Notes: generated by a model from the letters alone, not told the origin. 64,000 nucleotides of DNA from JAEULH01 sp963805915 (GCA_963805915.1 CAWDWD010000007.1:248001-312000); one strand, 5' to 3'; shown: positions 1-9,180, numbered from the stretch's first letter. Made by a program: numbers and translations.

Positions 1-645
1 GGCAACATCGCCACGGCCGATGCCGCCCGCGCGCTGATCGACGCCGGCGCCGACGCGCTCAAGGTCGGCATCGGCCCCGGCTCGATCTGCACCACGCGGG
101 TGGTCGCCGGCGTCGGCGTGCCCCAGTTCAGCGCCATCGTCGATGTCGCCGAGGTCTGCCGGGCGCAGAACATCCCGCTGATCGCCGACGGCGGCATCCG
201 CTATTCCGGCGATCTCGCCAAGGCCGTCGCCGCCGGCGCCGACGTCGCCATGATCGGCTCGCTGTTCGCCGGCACCGACGAAAGCCCCGGCGAGGTGTTC
301 TTGTTCCAGGGCCGCTCGTACAAGTCCTATCGCGGGATGGGCTCGGTGGCGGCGATGGCGCGCGGTTCGGCCGACCGCTACTTCCAGCAGGAGGTCAACG
401 ACGCGCTGAAGATGGTCCCCGAGGGGGTCGAGGGGCGGGTGCCCTACAAGGGACCGCTGGCGCATATCGTCCATCAGCTCGTCGGCGGGCTGAAGGCGGC
501 CATGGGCTACACCGGCAACCGCACCATCGGCGATATGCAGCGCAACTGCGTCTTCCGCCGGACCACCTTCGCCGGCGTCGGCGAAAGCCACGTCCACGAC
601 GTCACCATCACCCGCGAGGCGCCAAACTACCGCTCACGGGATTAA
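1..645 (+). CDS. guaB: IMP dehydrogenase, C-terminal part (partial at window start)
   Basis: Oxidises IMP to XMP with NAD, the first committed step of GMP synthesis, in the cytoplasm. The frame is open from base 1, so the N-terminus and CBS domains lie outside the window. The visible 214 residues begin in the TIM barrel. The catalytic cysteine loop GPGSICTTR is near visible residue 30, followed by the phosphate-binding stretch IADGGIRYSGD, the flap-side RGMGS motif near residue 115, and the C-terminal part ending before TAA. The next gene starts 8 bp downstream on the same strand. The cysteine loop distinguishes it from other barrel enzymes; GMP reductase is less likely given the E-G-V-E-G-R-V-P-Y-K-G segment. 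Confidence 0.95.
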   Translation, partial: GNIATADAARALIDAGADALKVGIGPGSICTTRVVAGVGVPQFSAIVDVAEVCRAQNIPLIADGGIRYSGDLAKAVAAGADVAMIGSLFAGTDESPGEVFLFQGRSYKSYRGMGSVAAMARGSADRYFQQEVNDALKMVPEGVEGRVPYKGPLAHIVHQLVGGLKAAMGYTGNRTIGDMQRNCVFRRTTFAGVGESHVHDVTITREAPNYRSRD

Positions 646-653
646 GCGAGGAT

Positions 654-1727
654 ATGGTGAGCGCCATGCTCGACCGAGCCCAAGCATTCGCCGAGCGGTT
701 CGGCTTGAGGATGCCGGTCCTGCTCGCGCCAATGGCCGGTGCCTGTCCGCCCTCCCTGTCGATAGCGGTTGCCGAGGGCGGCGGTCTAGGCGCCTGCGGC
801 GCCACTATGATGCGGCCGGACGAAATTCTCGCCTGGGCGCAAGAATTTCGCAGCAACACCAATGGCGCCTTTCAGCTCAATCTCTGGGTTCCCGATCCCG
901 CACCGCATCGTGATCCAGACCACGAAGCACGCGTTCGGTCATTTCTAGAGGCATGGGGACCGACAGTGCCAGCAGAGGCGGGCGATGGAACGCTGCCCGA
1001 TTTCGATGCGCAGTGCGAGGCAATTCTCAGCGCGGATCCTCCAATTGTGTCATCCATTATGGGTCTGTTTCCGCGGAATTTTGTGGAGCGGCTCAAGGAG
1101 CGGGACATCGCCTGGTTTGCCACGGTCACGACGGTGGCGGAGGCGCTTGCCGCCGAGGCCGCAGGTGCCGATGTCATTGTCGCACAAGGGGCTGAAGCGG
1201 GCGGCCATCGAGGCGCGTTTAAGGCCGACGAAGCCGACAGGCGCCAAGTGGGTCTCTTTGCCTTGTTACCGGCCATCGAGGATGTCGTGAGCGTGCCCGT
1301 TGTTGCCACCGGTGGCATCGCCGATGCTCGCGGCGTCGTCGCGGCGCTAGCCCTCGGCGCGAGCGCCGTGCAGATCGGCACCGGTTTTCTGCGCTGTCCT
1401 GAGGCGAAAATCCACCCGGTATGGGCGGACGCGCTCGCACGAACTCTTCCAGAGGACACGCTGGTGACCCGCGTTTTCAGTGGCCGGGCCGGACGGAGCA
1501 TTGCCACGGATTACGTTCGCGCCGCTCTGGCCGCGGACGCCCCTCTGCCGGCGCCGTATCCTGTCCAGCGCGGCCTGACAGCGCCGATGCGGGCAGCGGC
1601 GGGGAAGGAAGGCGATGTTCGCCGTATGCAGGCTTGGGCTGGGCAGTCGGCCGCCTTGGCCAAAGCCCAGCCGGCGGTGGACGTCGTGCGCGGCTTATGG
1701 GACGGTGCGCGGGCTCTTTTGGCGTGA
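654..1727 (+). CDS. Nitronate monooxygenase (2-nitropropane dioxygenase family)
   Basis: FMN-dependent flavoprotein of 357 residues that oxidises alkyl nitronates such as propionate-3-nitronate. The fold is a TIM barrel. The N-terminal FMN-binding stretch is LLAPMAGAC (residues 23-31), the motif QGAEAGGHRG carries the conserved histidine at about residue 185, and the phosphate-binding part is VVATGGIAD with ALGASAVQIGTGFL (about residues 215-245). ATG codons at 654 and 666 are both possible starts. It lies 8 bp after guaB and may be co-transcribed. The real substrate is unknown; the family also includes enoyl reductases of similar fold. Confidence 0.85.
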   Translation: MVSAMLDRAQAFAERFGLRMPVLLAPMAGACPPSLSIAVAEGGGLGACGATMMRPDEILAWAQEFRSNTNGAFQLNLWVPDPAPHRDPDHEARVRSFLEAWGPTVPAEAGDGTLPDFDAQCEAILSADPPIVSSIMGLFPRNFVERLKERDIAWFATVTTVAEALAAEAAGADVIVAQGAEAGGHRGAFKADEADRRQVGLFALLPAIEDVVSVPVVATGGIADARGVVAALALGASAVQIGTGFLRCPEAKIHPVWADALARTLPEDTLVTRVFSGRAGRSIATDYVRAALAADAPLPAPYPVQRGLTAPMRAAAGKEGDVRRMQAWAGQSAALAKAQPAVDVVRGLWDGARALLA

Positions 1728-1820
1728 GAGCACGACACGCAAGCTCGACCGTGTTCATCCCGCCCTTCCGTGAGCGTTCATACACTTGACGGCGAGGTGT
1801 TTTGCGTCAAGGCCGGGCGT

Positions 1821-2612
1821 TTATCCAAGCTCGGCGAGGATCGTCGCGAACAGGGCCGGCATTTGGGCGACATCGGTGTAGCTGTAGTCGGCGGCGGTGG
1901 TTTCGCTGTGGTCGAGCCACGCCCGGCTCTTCGGGTTGCGCGCGTTGATGTAGCGTACCGTCGCGATCCCCATGGCTTTCGGCGTCGCTACGTCGTTGGT
2001 TTCGGAATCGCCGATGTAGACGACGCGGCGAGGCGCGGCACCCGCGGCGCCGATCCGCGCCAGGGCCTCGCTGAAAAACAGCCGGTCCGGCTTTTCGATC
2101 CGCCGATCCGGCGACGACATCTCCTCGCTCGCGACGATGACGTCGAGGTAAGCGGCGTAGCCGGTCCACGACATCAGCGCGTGGGTCGAGACCGCGCGGT
2201 CGTTGGAGGCAACGCCGACGCCGTGGCCCGCGTCCTTCAGCCGGGCGAAGACCGCCTTGATCGTGGCGTGCTGCGGCTGGGCCGAAATCAGCGCGCGGGC
2301 GGCGGCGCGGTAGCGCGCGAGGATGCGCGGCGCGAGGTCGGGTACGGCGCCCGCGTCGAGGGTACCTCCTCGCGCGAGGCGTAACAGAGCGCGATTGACC
2401 CAGGTCTCTTCCTGGACGAAATGCGAGGCGAACGGGAAGGAGAACCGGTCGTTTTCCTCGGCCCAGGCTGTCAAGAACGCAGCCCAGGCGTCCGCGGGCA
2501 GCCCGTGGGCCGCAAGCGCGTCGGCCGCCGCGCCGTCGGCACGCAGCGCCGCCAGCGCTTCGGCGAACGGATCGTCGATCAGCGTCCCGCCGTTGTCGAA
2601 CAGAAAAAACAT
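1821..2612 (-). CDS. HAD-superfamily hydrolase
   Basis: A 263-residue haloacid-dehalogenase-fold phosphatase, probably cytoplasmic and acting on a small phosphorylated metabolite. Motif I is FLFDNGGTL at the very N-terminus, so the nucleophile Asp6 is present but the usual second Asp (DxD) is Gly8; DxGGT variants occur in this superfamily. A helical cap follows, then the motif III lysine in EKPDRLFFSEAL and the motif IV acidic pair in VYIGDSETND. The start at ATG 2612 places motif I at residue 6, as usual. An open frame continues far upstream of that ATG, but there it is only the reverse reading of the oxidoreductase gene. It ends the oxidoreductase operon. Confidence 0.8.
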   Translation of the reverse strand: MFFLFDNGGTLIDDPFAEALAALRADGAAADALAAHGLPADAWAAFLTAWAEENDRFSFPFASHFVQEETWVNRALLRLARGGTLDAGAVPDLAPRILARYRAAARALISAQPQHATIKAVFARLKDAGHGVGVASNDRAVSTHALMSWTGYAAYLDVIVASEEMSSPDRRIEKPDRLFFSEALARIGAAGAAPRRVVYIGDSETNDVATPKAMGIATVRYINARNPKSRAWLDHSETTAADYSYTDVAQMPALFATILAELG

Positions 2613-2638
2613 GACGGATTGCCGCTTTCGCGTTTGGA

Positions 2639-3991
2639 TCAGCTCTTCACCAGGTCCACGAGCCGTTCGAGCATCCGTGTCCTCAGCCGAAGCTTGAGGA
2701 ACCGCTTGTAGTCGGTCTTGGCCCGGCGGGTCAGTTCGGGCATGTCGACCGAATCGAACGTCGTCTCCAGAACGTGCGTCTGGCCTCTCGTTCCCATCGC
2801 CTGGATCGCGATGGTGAGTTCGGTCAGATGCAGGGTGAACGCGTGCGACGGGAACGGCTGGCGGCCTGTCTTGATCGCCTCCGCGAGTTCGGCGATGCCA
2901 ATGCACTTGTCCTGGCGGTTGAGCTCGGCTTGCTTCATCGCCGCGAGCCTGCCCTTGAAGTCCCACCAGGACACGCTCTGGGTTTTGCGCGCGCCTTGCG
3001 ACGTTCCCTTGACCAGCTGCAATGGCCGCGCGCCGACGCCGCACAGCCATTGCAGCAAGGGGCTGTTGCGGACGGCCTTGAGGTGCTTCAGCTTGATCGA
3101 CAGCCGCGTGTAGGTATCGATATAAACCCGGCATTTGTAGTCGCTGTACGTCTCTGCGGTGAGGATGCCCCGCTTGCCGACGATCAGTATCGTGTGGTCG
3201 ATCGGCCCCGCGATCGAACAGGTGACGCGGCCGGTGACCCCGGAGTGGAAATCGAGCAGCGCGACCGAAAAATCCGGTGTCTCGGCCGGATTCAGCGCAA
3301 GGTCGGTCTTGTCGGGCATGAGCTGTTTGGAGAACGCGGTGACGGTCTTGACCGGTCCGAACATCGCGCACATCCAGCTGAGATGGTAGCCGACATGCTC
3401 GTAGGTGCATCCCATCTCGAACTCCTTGACCCAGGGGAAAGGAGCGCCGGTGACGGACAAGGTCGATTTCTCGTGCACGTAGGGAAAGGACGCGCCGTCC
3501 TCGAGCGGCTCGTCGGCTCTCACCAGATAGCACGGACCGGCGTCGAACTCGGCGTACACCAAGCGGACGTCGCCGATCGCACCGTCGGCGATTGCCTTCC
3601 ACATGGTCTGTGTCGTCGCGCCCAGCACGTTGGACGGAGCGCACGACAGCATCAGCCCTCGGCTCTCGGCCAGGGCGACGAGTTCGCGCGCCTGGTCCAT
3701 CCGCGTGACCAGCGGTTTTTCGGAGTAGACGTGCTTGCCGGCTTCAAGCGCGGCCTTGCTGACCTCGTAATGGGTCTTGATCGGGGTGAAGTTGGCGACG
3801 ATGCCGATCTCCGGATCGGCAAGCAGCGCCGCGTTGTCCTTGTAGCCCTTGAGCCCGTAGTGCCGGGTCACCGCGTCGATGCGGCGGGCATCAATGTCGG
3901 TGACACCGGCGATGATCAGTTCGGGATGATTGCCCCAAGTCGGCATGTACTTGTCGAAGACGAAGCCGCAGCCGATGATGCCGATCTTCAT
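2639..3991 (-). CDS. Gfo/Idh/MocA family NAD(P)-dependent oxidoreductase
   Basis: A 450-residue dehydrogenase of the glucose-fructose oxidoreductase/inositol dehydrogenase family, with an N-terminal Rossmann fold (KIGIIGCGFVFDKYMP; NAD(P)-binding GxGxxx) and the conserved EKPL motif near residue 90, where the lysine is catalytic. The C-terminal substrate domain contains the GCTYEHVGYH stretch with the usual histidine. ATG 3991 is chosen over an upstream TTG at 4012 because GGGA lies 9 nt before it and because its ATG overlaps the stop of the preceding frame as ATGA, a translational-coupling arrangement. It is longer than typical members (about 340 residues) through a basic C-terminal extension. 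Substrate unknown; likely a sugar or cyclitol. Confidence 0.85.
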   Translation of the reverse strand: MKIGIIGCGFVFDKYMPTWGNHPELIIAGVTDIDARRIDAVTRHYGLKGYKDNAALLADPEIGIVANFTPIKTHYEVSKAALEAGKHVYSEKPLVTRMDQARELVALAESRGLMLSCAPSNVLGATTQTMWKAIADGAIGDVRLVYAEFDAGPCYLVRADEPLEDGASFPYVHEKSTLSVTGAPFPWVKEFEMGCTYEHVGYHLSWMCAMFGPVKTVTAFSKQLMPDKTDLALNPAETPDFSVALLDFHSGVTGRVTCSIAGPIDHTILIVGKRGILTAETYSDYKCRVYIDTYTRLSIKLKHLKAVRNSPLLQWLCGVGARPLQLVKGTSQGARKTQSVSWWDFKGRLAAMKQAELNRQDKCIGIAELAEAIKTGRQPFPSHAFTLHLTELTIAIQAMGTRGQTHVLETTFDSVDMPELTRRAKTDYKRFLKLRLRTRMLERLVDLVKS

Positions 3992-4621
3992 GTCCGCGCG
4001 TCCCTTTGCCAATCCGCGCGCGCCTTGTCTACGATGGTCATGATCTCGAGGCTTTCATCGAGCGGCATCATGTCGCTTTCGATGGCGCCGGCGGCGACGG
4101 CCTGCATCAAGGCCTCCACCGCGCGCTGGATCGAAGCTGCTGACGGCGGGATCGGGCCGGCTCGGGCCGCAAAACTCGCCGCGAAAGGCGCGGATCTCGC
4201 CGATATCGCCCGCGGCGAGGCGGGCCCCGACGGCGGCCATCAGCGGCTGGAACCGGGTCCACATGCCTTCCATGCAGAAGACCCTCTTGGCGCGCGCCGC
4301 GACGATGATACGCGCCGCCGAAGCCGCGTCCGCGGCGAACGGCTTTTCGAGCAGGACCGGCTTGCCTGCCGCGATCCCCGCCAGGGCATACTCCTCGTGC
4401 GTCGAGGGCAAGAGCGCATCGACCTCGGCGGAGGCCGCCGCCGCCTCGTAGCTGTCGGCGACGACCGGAACCCCGTAGTTCGTGGCGAACCGCTCCGCGT
4501 TGGCGCGATTACGCGATGCGACGACGCTGACCGCCGCGCTGCCGCCGCACGCTTTCAGACTAAGCAGGAAATCCCGCGAAACCGCGCTCGTGCCGAGCAC
4601 GCCCCAACGAAACTGAGCCAC
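3988..4621 (-). pseudogene. Gfo/Idh/MocA oxidoreductase remnant with internal deletion
   Basis: The first ~165 residues from GTG 4621 are a normal Rossmann domain (FRWGVLGTSAVSRDFL, with VLLEKPF as the EKP motif). The reading frame then runs into an arginine-rich tail and stops at 4055. In another frame of the same strand the typical family C-terminus appears, including the segment MMPLDESLEIM, and ends at 3988 overlapping the ATG of the next gene as ATGA. About 120 central residues are missing, so an internal deletion with loss of frame, joined around 4115-4145, explains both pieces. The surviving ATGA overlap shows the two oxidoreductases were once a coupled pair. Confidence 0.75.
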
Positions 4622-4805
4622 GCATCACCGCGAACTGAAATGAAACAGCGCTGAACAGACATGCCGTTGCATGGAAGGATGAACGCCATGCGAAAACCGG
4701 CCGAACCCGAATCCCCGCCCGCCGACGATGAAAGCCCCTTCCGCCGGCAAATACCGCCAAACGCGGCGCGCGGCGGCTATTTTCTTCCGGCAACGAGCAA
4801 CGAGA

Positions 4806-5081
4806 TCACAGCTTGGCGGGCGGCACTCCGGCTGACGTGCGCTTGCGGATTTGCGCCGCGACCAGCAGGAAGACGAAGGCGCCAACGACCGCAGTCACCA
4901 ACGAGCCGATAATGTTGGTCGAGGCGATGCCGAGAACCCAGAACAGCACGCCGCCGACGACCGAGCCGACCACGCCGATGATCAGATTGCCGACAAGGCC
5001 GAAGCTTTCGCCCTTGAGCACCTGGCCGACGATCCACCCGGCCGCGAGACCGATGAGGAGAAACCACAGCAGATTGATCAT
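4806..5081 (-). CDS. GlsB/YeaQ/YmgE family stress-response membrane protein
   Basis: A 91-residue integral membrane protein of the transglycosylase-associated family (PF04226). It has three hydrophobic helices: LLWFLLIGLAAGWIVGQVL, the glycine-rich NLIIGVVGSVVGGVLFWVL, and IIGSLVTAVVGAFVFLLVA, followed by a basic tail. The Gly-rich second helix is the family signature. It sits in the inner membrane; members are often general-stress induced but the molecular function is unknown. Monocistronic, with about 170 bp to each neighbour. Confidence 0.85.
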   Translation of the reverse strand: MINLLWFLLIGLAAGWIVGQVLKGESFGLVGNLIIGVVGSVVGGVLFWVLGIASTNIIGSLVTAVVGAFVFLLVAAQIRKRTSAGVPPAKL

Positions 5082-5249
5082 ACCCGAACTCCATGTGCCA
5101 CCAGAGCGGACGCTTTACGCTGACGCGTCGGGGATGATAAAGCAAACTGCCATCCACCGCCACAGCTTCCGCCGCCATCAACTCAAGTATGCGCACGCGC
5201 GCTGCTTCGGCACCCCCCGATTGCGCAATGCGTAAAAAAAGGAGAACTC

Positions 5250-6162
5250 ATGACGCGGGATCTGAAGAACTGGCGGCCGTGCCCGCGCCCGGAGCGCAAG
5301 GCCATGGAGGGCGCCTACGTCCGGCTCGAACCGCTCGATCGCACGAGGCACGGCGACGGCTTGTACGAAGCGTCCGCCGTGGCCGACGCCGGTCGGCGCT
5401 TCGCCTGGCTGTACGAAGATCCGCCCGGCGATCGGGCGTCATTTCTGCGCTGGGTCGCCGACGCGGCCGCGAAGGAGGACCCGCTCTACTTTGCCGTGAT
5501 CGACAAGGCGAGCGGCAAGGCCGGAGGCCGGCAAACGCTGATGCGGATCGACGCCGCCAACGGCTGCGTCGAGATCGGGCACATCTACTGGGGTCCGCTC
5601 GTCTCACGCCGGCCGGCCGCGAGCGAAGCGCTGTTCCTGTTCGCGGCTTACGTCTTCCTGATTACGCACCATCCTCAGCCAATTCCTGACGTCGAACAAC
5701 TGTTTGAAATCAGTGTGTTGAGATTCTTGCGGGAGGATCACTTCGCCCGCAGTCCCTCTCCAAGTCGGATGCCCGAGTGGCCGACGCTCTCAAAGAGCAT
5801 GCGTGCCGGACCTGAATTGCCGATTTACAAGCACTTGGGATCGTGACCATGGCTGAGGATGATGCGTAATCAGGTACGTCTTTGACGAGCTCGGCTACCG
5901 TCGCTTCGAATGGAAGTGCAACAACGACAACGAACCGTCGAAGCGCGCGGCGCTCCGCTTCGGCTTCACCTTCGAGGGGCTGTTCCGCCAGCACATGGTC
6001 GTCAAAGGCGCGAACCGGGACACCGCCTGGTTCGCGATGATCGACGACGAATGGCCGGCGCTGCGACGGGCCTACCAGGCCTGGCTCGAGCCTTCGAACT
6101 TCGACGCCGCCGGCAACCAGAAACGCCGCCTGGAAGACCTCCGCCGCGAACTCCGGGTCTAA
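5250..6162 (+). pseudogene. RimJ/RimL-type GNAT acetyltransferase split by a miniature element
   Basis: The N-terminal part from ATG 5250 (YVRLEPLDRTRHGD, then EIGHIYWGP as the central strand) stays open until it enters a 218-bp insertion at 5657. After the insertion the same frame continues as VFDELGYRRFEWKCNNDN, SKRAALRFGFTFEG (the acetyl-CoA-binding and C-terminal part) to TAA at 6160-6162. Removing the element and one copy of its 8-bp target duplication gives a single intact frame of 228 residues. As sequenced, translation ends in the insertion at 5846. The ancestral product would be a cytoplasmic N-acetyltransferase of small molecules or protein termini. Confidence 0.88.
5657..5874. mobile_element. 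218-bp miniature inverted-repeat element, copy 1 (IS1595-mobilised)
   Basis: The element has 25-bp terminal inverted repeats starting CCTGATTACGCA with one mismatch between ends, and is flanked by a perfect 8-bp duplication TACGTCTT (5649-5656 and 5875-5882). It encodes no recognisable protein. A second copy at 60699-60916 has the same length and differs at about one interior position. The outer part of the terminal repeat (CCTGATTACGCA and CTCAGCC further in) is shared with the complete IS1595-family element at 59658-60688, so that transposase is the likely mobiliser. Confidence 0.92.
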
Positions 6163-6170
6163 CCTGTCAT

Positions 6171-6213
6171 CGTCATTGCGAGCCCGCGCGGAGAGCGGCG
6201 GGCGGCAATCCAG
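6171..6213. repeat. REP-like intergenic hairpin repeat
   Basis: The stretch begins CGTCATTGCGAG and ends GGCAATCCAG. ATTGC pairs with GCAAT and GCCCGC with GCGGGC around a short loop. It resembles the widespread GTCATTGCGAG...GCAATCC extragenic palindromes of Proteobacteria. It lies between two convergent genes and could also help terminate both. Confidence 0.55.
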
Positions 6214-6224
6214 CCCGGTGTGGA

Positions 6225-7617
6225 CTACAAGATGAAGTCGCCGGCGGTCCAGTGGCTGGCCGCCACGCCCGTGACCAGAAATTCCAGCTCCGGCCCGGCG
6301 GCGGCGCCGATGTCGGCCTGGATCAGGCTGTCGCTGGTGCCCGAAGCGACCGCGTGGACATGGCCGGCGCCGGTGCCGCCGAAGATGAACGCCTGGTTGC
6401 CGCCGACGCCGCTGTTGGCGTCGATGGTTGACAGGTCGATGACATCGCCGCCTTTCGCCCCGGCACCGAAGAAGTCGGCGATGACATCGCGGTTGGCGGC
6501 ACCCGGCGTTGAACTCGGTCACATGGTCCCAATCGAAGCGGTCGTCGCCGGTGCCGCCGGTGAGCCAGTCGCGCCCGCCGGTGCCGCTGATCACGTCATT
6601 GCCGGCGTCGCCGTAGAGATGATCCTCGCCCGAGCCGCCGCCGATCCGGTCGTTGCCGTCGCCGCCGTAAATGGTGTCGTTCTCGGACTGGCCCCACAGC
6701 TTGTCGTCGCCGTCGCCGCCATCAATCGTGTCGTTGCCGAATAGGCCGAAGATCTCGTCGTTGCCGGCGTCGCCGTAAAGGAAGTCGTTGAAATGCTCGG
6801 TGTCGCCCGGCGTACCCTGGCCATAGATCACATCATTGCCAGCGTTGCCATTGATCGAGTCGCCGCCGTGGGAGACAAACTCATCGGTCGCGTAGATCGT
6901 GTCGTTACCGAAGCCGCCGTAAAGCGTGTCGCTCCAGTCCGTGCCAATGATCACGTTGTCGAGGGCGTTGCCTAGGCCGGTGTGTTCGACCGGGGTGTCG
7001 GTGTAGGCGAGCACCAGCTTCTCGAAGTTCGGAGCGAGGACATAGTCGTCGTTGTAGCCAACCATCGTGTCGTAGCCCTGACCGGGCTCTTCGATGGCGA
7101 CGTCCTTGCCCTCCTCCAGGATGCAGGTGTCGTTTCCGGTCCCGCCGAGGAGAACATCCGTGGCGGCCCCGTAGTGCCCGTCGTACTCGCCGTCGAATTG
7201 CCTAGTGGCGTGCAGCGTATCGTCCCCAGCGTCACCGTAGAAGACGGCTTTCGCGTTGGTCAGATCTGCGAAATACGTGTTTGGTGCGACATAGTTCGCG
7301 AACAGGGTGTCGTCGCCGTTGCCTCCGTGGAAGGTTGCGGTTTCATTATATATTATCCCTCCGAACCCATTGTCCGGGTTCAGGTCAATACCGACGCGGT
7401 CATTGCCATCGCCGCCATAGATCGTGTCAGCGCCGCCGCCGCCGTTGAGGTCATCGTTGCCGGCATACCCATAGATCGTGTCTGCCGCGACCGACGGCAG
7501 GCCGTCCGGCGCGTTCGCGGTCACGCCCGGAGATAACCCGTCCGGCGTAATGCTGTCGTCTTGAGCCGTCCCTTTGTAGATATTAAAGTAGTCACCGATG
7601 GTGAGGTAGTCACCCAT
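6225..7617 (-). CDS. RTX-type calcium-binding protein (frameshifted as sequenced)
   Basis: A secreted protein of about 464 residues built of RTX nonapeptides (repeats such as YGGDGNDR, YGDAGNDE, GGTGDDR) from about residue 50 to 375. These bind calcium in beta-rolls and mark type I secretion substrates. ATG 7617 is chosen over GTG 7629 because GGAGG lies 5 nt upstream. Near residue 372 the frame breaks at a GGG run (plus-strand CCC 6502-6504). Removing one base restores NAGAANRDVIADFF and a serralysin-like C-terminal domain ending TAGDFIL at TAG 6225. No protease motif is present, so this is not a metalloprotease; no secretion genes are adjacent. Adhesin or surface-layer roles are possible. 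Confidence 0.8.
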
Positions 7618-7906
7618 TGTGGCCTCCACTGCATAGTCGAAACCCTGACCGGCCTCATCGGGCGAGCGGCATCCGCGCGTCCTGGCGCGGCCGTCCTGTC
7701 ATGACGTCTCGAAAGCCGGGAAGCCCCTAGTATCAGCCGCTGTTGAAAACCGGCGGCGTTCGGCTCCCATATGGGGCCTTTATTTGACCAGTATTATAGG
7801 ACGCAAGTTTTTTCAAGTAAATAAGTTCGCCAGAATCGTACACAACTCCTCATCGAAGCGTTGCCCGCGGAGCACGGTTGCGCCTTCCGGCGATGCGCGT
7901 CCGCGC

Positions 7907-8341
7907 TTACGAGCCGGTGGCGCCGGGCGCGCGGCGGTGGCCGTCAAGGCCGAGTTCGTCGAGGGCGATCCGCTCGCGCCGGCCGCTGGCGGCTGCCGCG
8001 CGGCTGTCGCGGCCCTGCTGGGCGAGCTCGAGCTTGCGCTTTTCGCGGTAGGCCTCGGCGAGACCATCGCGGGCTTGCGTTACCGCCGCCACCGCCGTGC
8101 TCAGATCGGCGCTCAGCGTCTCGCGTTCGGCCGTGATACGGCGCCGGTAGGCCGGGAACGCGAAACCCGCGTCGATCGGCGAAGCGTCGCAGAGCGCCCG
8201 TTCGCGATCGAGTTCTGCGGCGAGATCGGCGAGCCGCTCGACCACGGCCTCGGCGCGTTCGCGCGCGGCGGCCAGGGCGCGGCGGCGGTCCTCGACGCGC
8301 CAGCCGTGGAGCCTGATCAGGGCAGGCAGGCTTTCACTCAT
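7907..8341 (-). CDS. FliJ-like flagellar coiled-coil protein
   Basis: A 144-residue, charged, mostly helical protein with long Ala/Glu/Arg heptad-like stretches. Its length, composition and position as last gene of the flagellar operon suggest a FliJ-type general chaperone or stalk of the export ATPase. Identification is tentative, since FliI is not in the window. ATG 8341 has AAAGGAAG 6 nt upstream; an in-frame ATG at 8365, overlapping the flhG stop as ATGA, is a possible alternative start adding 8 residues. Confidence 0.5.
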   Translation of the reverse strand: MSESLPALIRLHGWRVEDRRRALAAARERAEAVVERLADLAAELDRERALCDASPIDAGFAFPAYRRRITAERETLSADLSTAVAAVTQARDGLAEAYREKRKLELAQQGRDSRAAAASGRRERIALDELGLDGHRRAPGATGS

Positions 8342-8361
8342 TGCAGGCTTCCTTTGGCGGT

Positions 8362-9180
8362 TCATGAGGGAGCGCTCGTGCGGCTCTTCACCCCGAACTC
8401 GGCAAGAAGTTTCAGGGTGATGGCGTTGACGTCGCAGGCCGCCTCGCAGCGCGGACTGCGGGTCAGGATCGGCGTCTGGTGGCGGATCGCCTCGGCGACC
8501 TTAAGGTCGCGGCGGATGACGCCGAGCAGCGGTGGGGAGATCTTGAGGAAGCCTTCGCAGGCCTTGAGCAGGGTCGCGTAGGTCCGTTCGCCGTCACGGC
8601 TGGACGCGGCGATGTTGACGACAATCCGGATGTCCGCCGCCGGCCTGTCCTGGCGGGCGAGCTTAATGAACGCATAGGCATCGGTTAGCGAGGTCGGCTC
8701 GTCCGTGAGCACGACCAGGCATGTATCGGCGTTCCGGGTGAGCTGGCGAACGGTCTGCTCGACGCCGGCTCCGAGGTCGAGGATCACCTGGTCGTAGTTG
8801 CGGCTGATCGCTTCGAGATTTTCCGATAGATGGCGAAGCCGACTGAGGGGCGCCGAGCCGAGCCGACCGGATCCCGAGCGACCGGCGATGATGTCGAAGC
8901 CGGCCGCGAACGGCGTGACCGCGCCCGGCAGGCTCAGCCGGCCGGCGAGGACGCCGCCGAGGTCGTCGGCGGGCATCAACCCGAGCTGGATGTCGACATT
9001 GGCGAGACCGAGATCACCGTCGAACAACAACGTCTTGCGCCCGGCCCGGGCAAATGCGTGGGCGAGCGAGATGGCGAGCCAGGTTTTGCCGACGCCGCCC
9101 TTGCCCGATGCGACCGCGAACATGTTGCCCCTGCGCGCGAACGCCGCCGGGCGCAGGATCTCACAGCTTGTCTCGGTCAT
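8362..9180 (-). CDS. flhG: Flagellar number regulator FlhG (FleN), MinD-like ATPase
   Basis: A 272-residue ParA/MinD-family ATPase that works with FlhF to set flagellum number and placement at the pole. The deviant Walker A motif is SGKGGVGKTW (residues ~25-34) with the signature lysine, followed by LLFDGDLGLANVDIQLG (switch I) and QVILDLGAG (Walker B/switch II). It overlaps flhF upstream by ATGA (start 9180, flhF stop at 9177) and the fliJ-like frame downstream in the same way. The flhF partner next door makes this assignment firm over a septum-site MinD. Confidence 0.9.
   Translation of the reverse strand: MTETSCEILRPAAFARRGNMFAVASGKGGVGKTWLAISLAHAFARAGRKTLLFDGDLGLANVDIQLGLMPADDLGGVLAGRLSLPGAVTPFAAGFDIIAGRSGSGRLGSAPLSRLRHLSENLEAISRNYDQVILDLGAGVEQTVRQLTRNADTCLVVLTDEPTSLTDAYAFIKLARQDRPAADIRIVVNIAASSRDGERTYATLLKACEGFLKISPPLLGVIRRDLKVAEAIRHQTPILTRSPRCEAACDVNAITLKLLAEFGVKSRTSAPS

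Noticed and set aside
2613..3644. Apparent 340-residue N-terminal extension of the HAD hydrolase
   Set aside because: It is the out-of-frame reading of the upstream oxidoreductase; HAD motif I sits right after ATG 2612.
2774..4654. A 626-codon plus-strand open frame opposite the oxidoreductases
   Set aside because: It is the antisense of two clear Gfo/Idh/MocA genes, is Arg/Asp/Gly-rich without motifs, and arises from high third-position GC.
4661..4912. 83-codon frame upstream of the GlsB-type gene
   Set aside because: Overlaps the GlsB-type gene on the other strand, Pro/Arg-rich, no ribosome site.
5710..6224. Apparent C-terminal continuation of the RTX protein through the GNAT gene
   Set aside because: The frame is reached only because of the +1 shift at 6502-6504; the true RTX C-terminus is in the other frame and ends at 6225.
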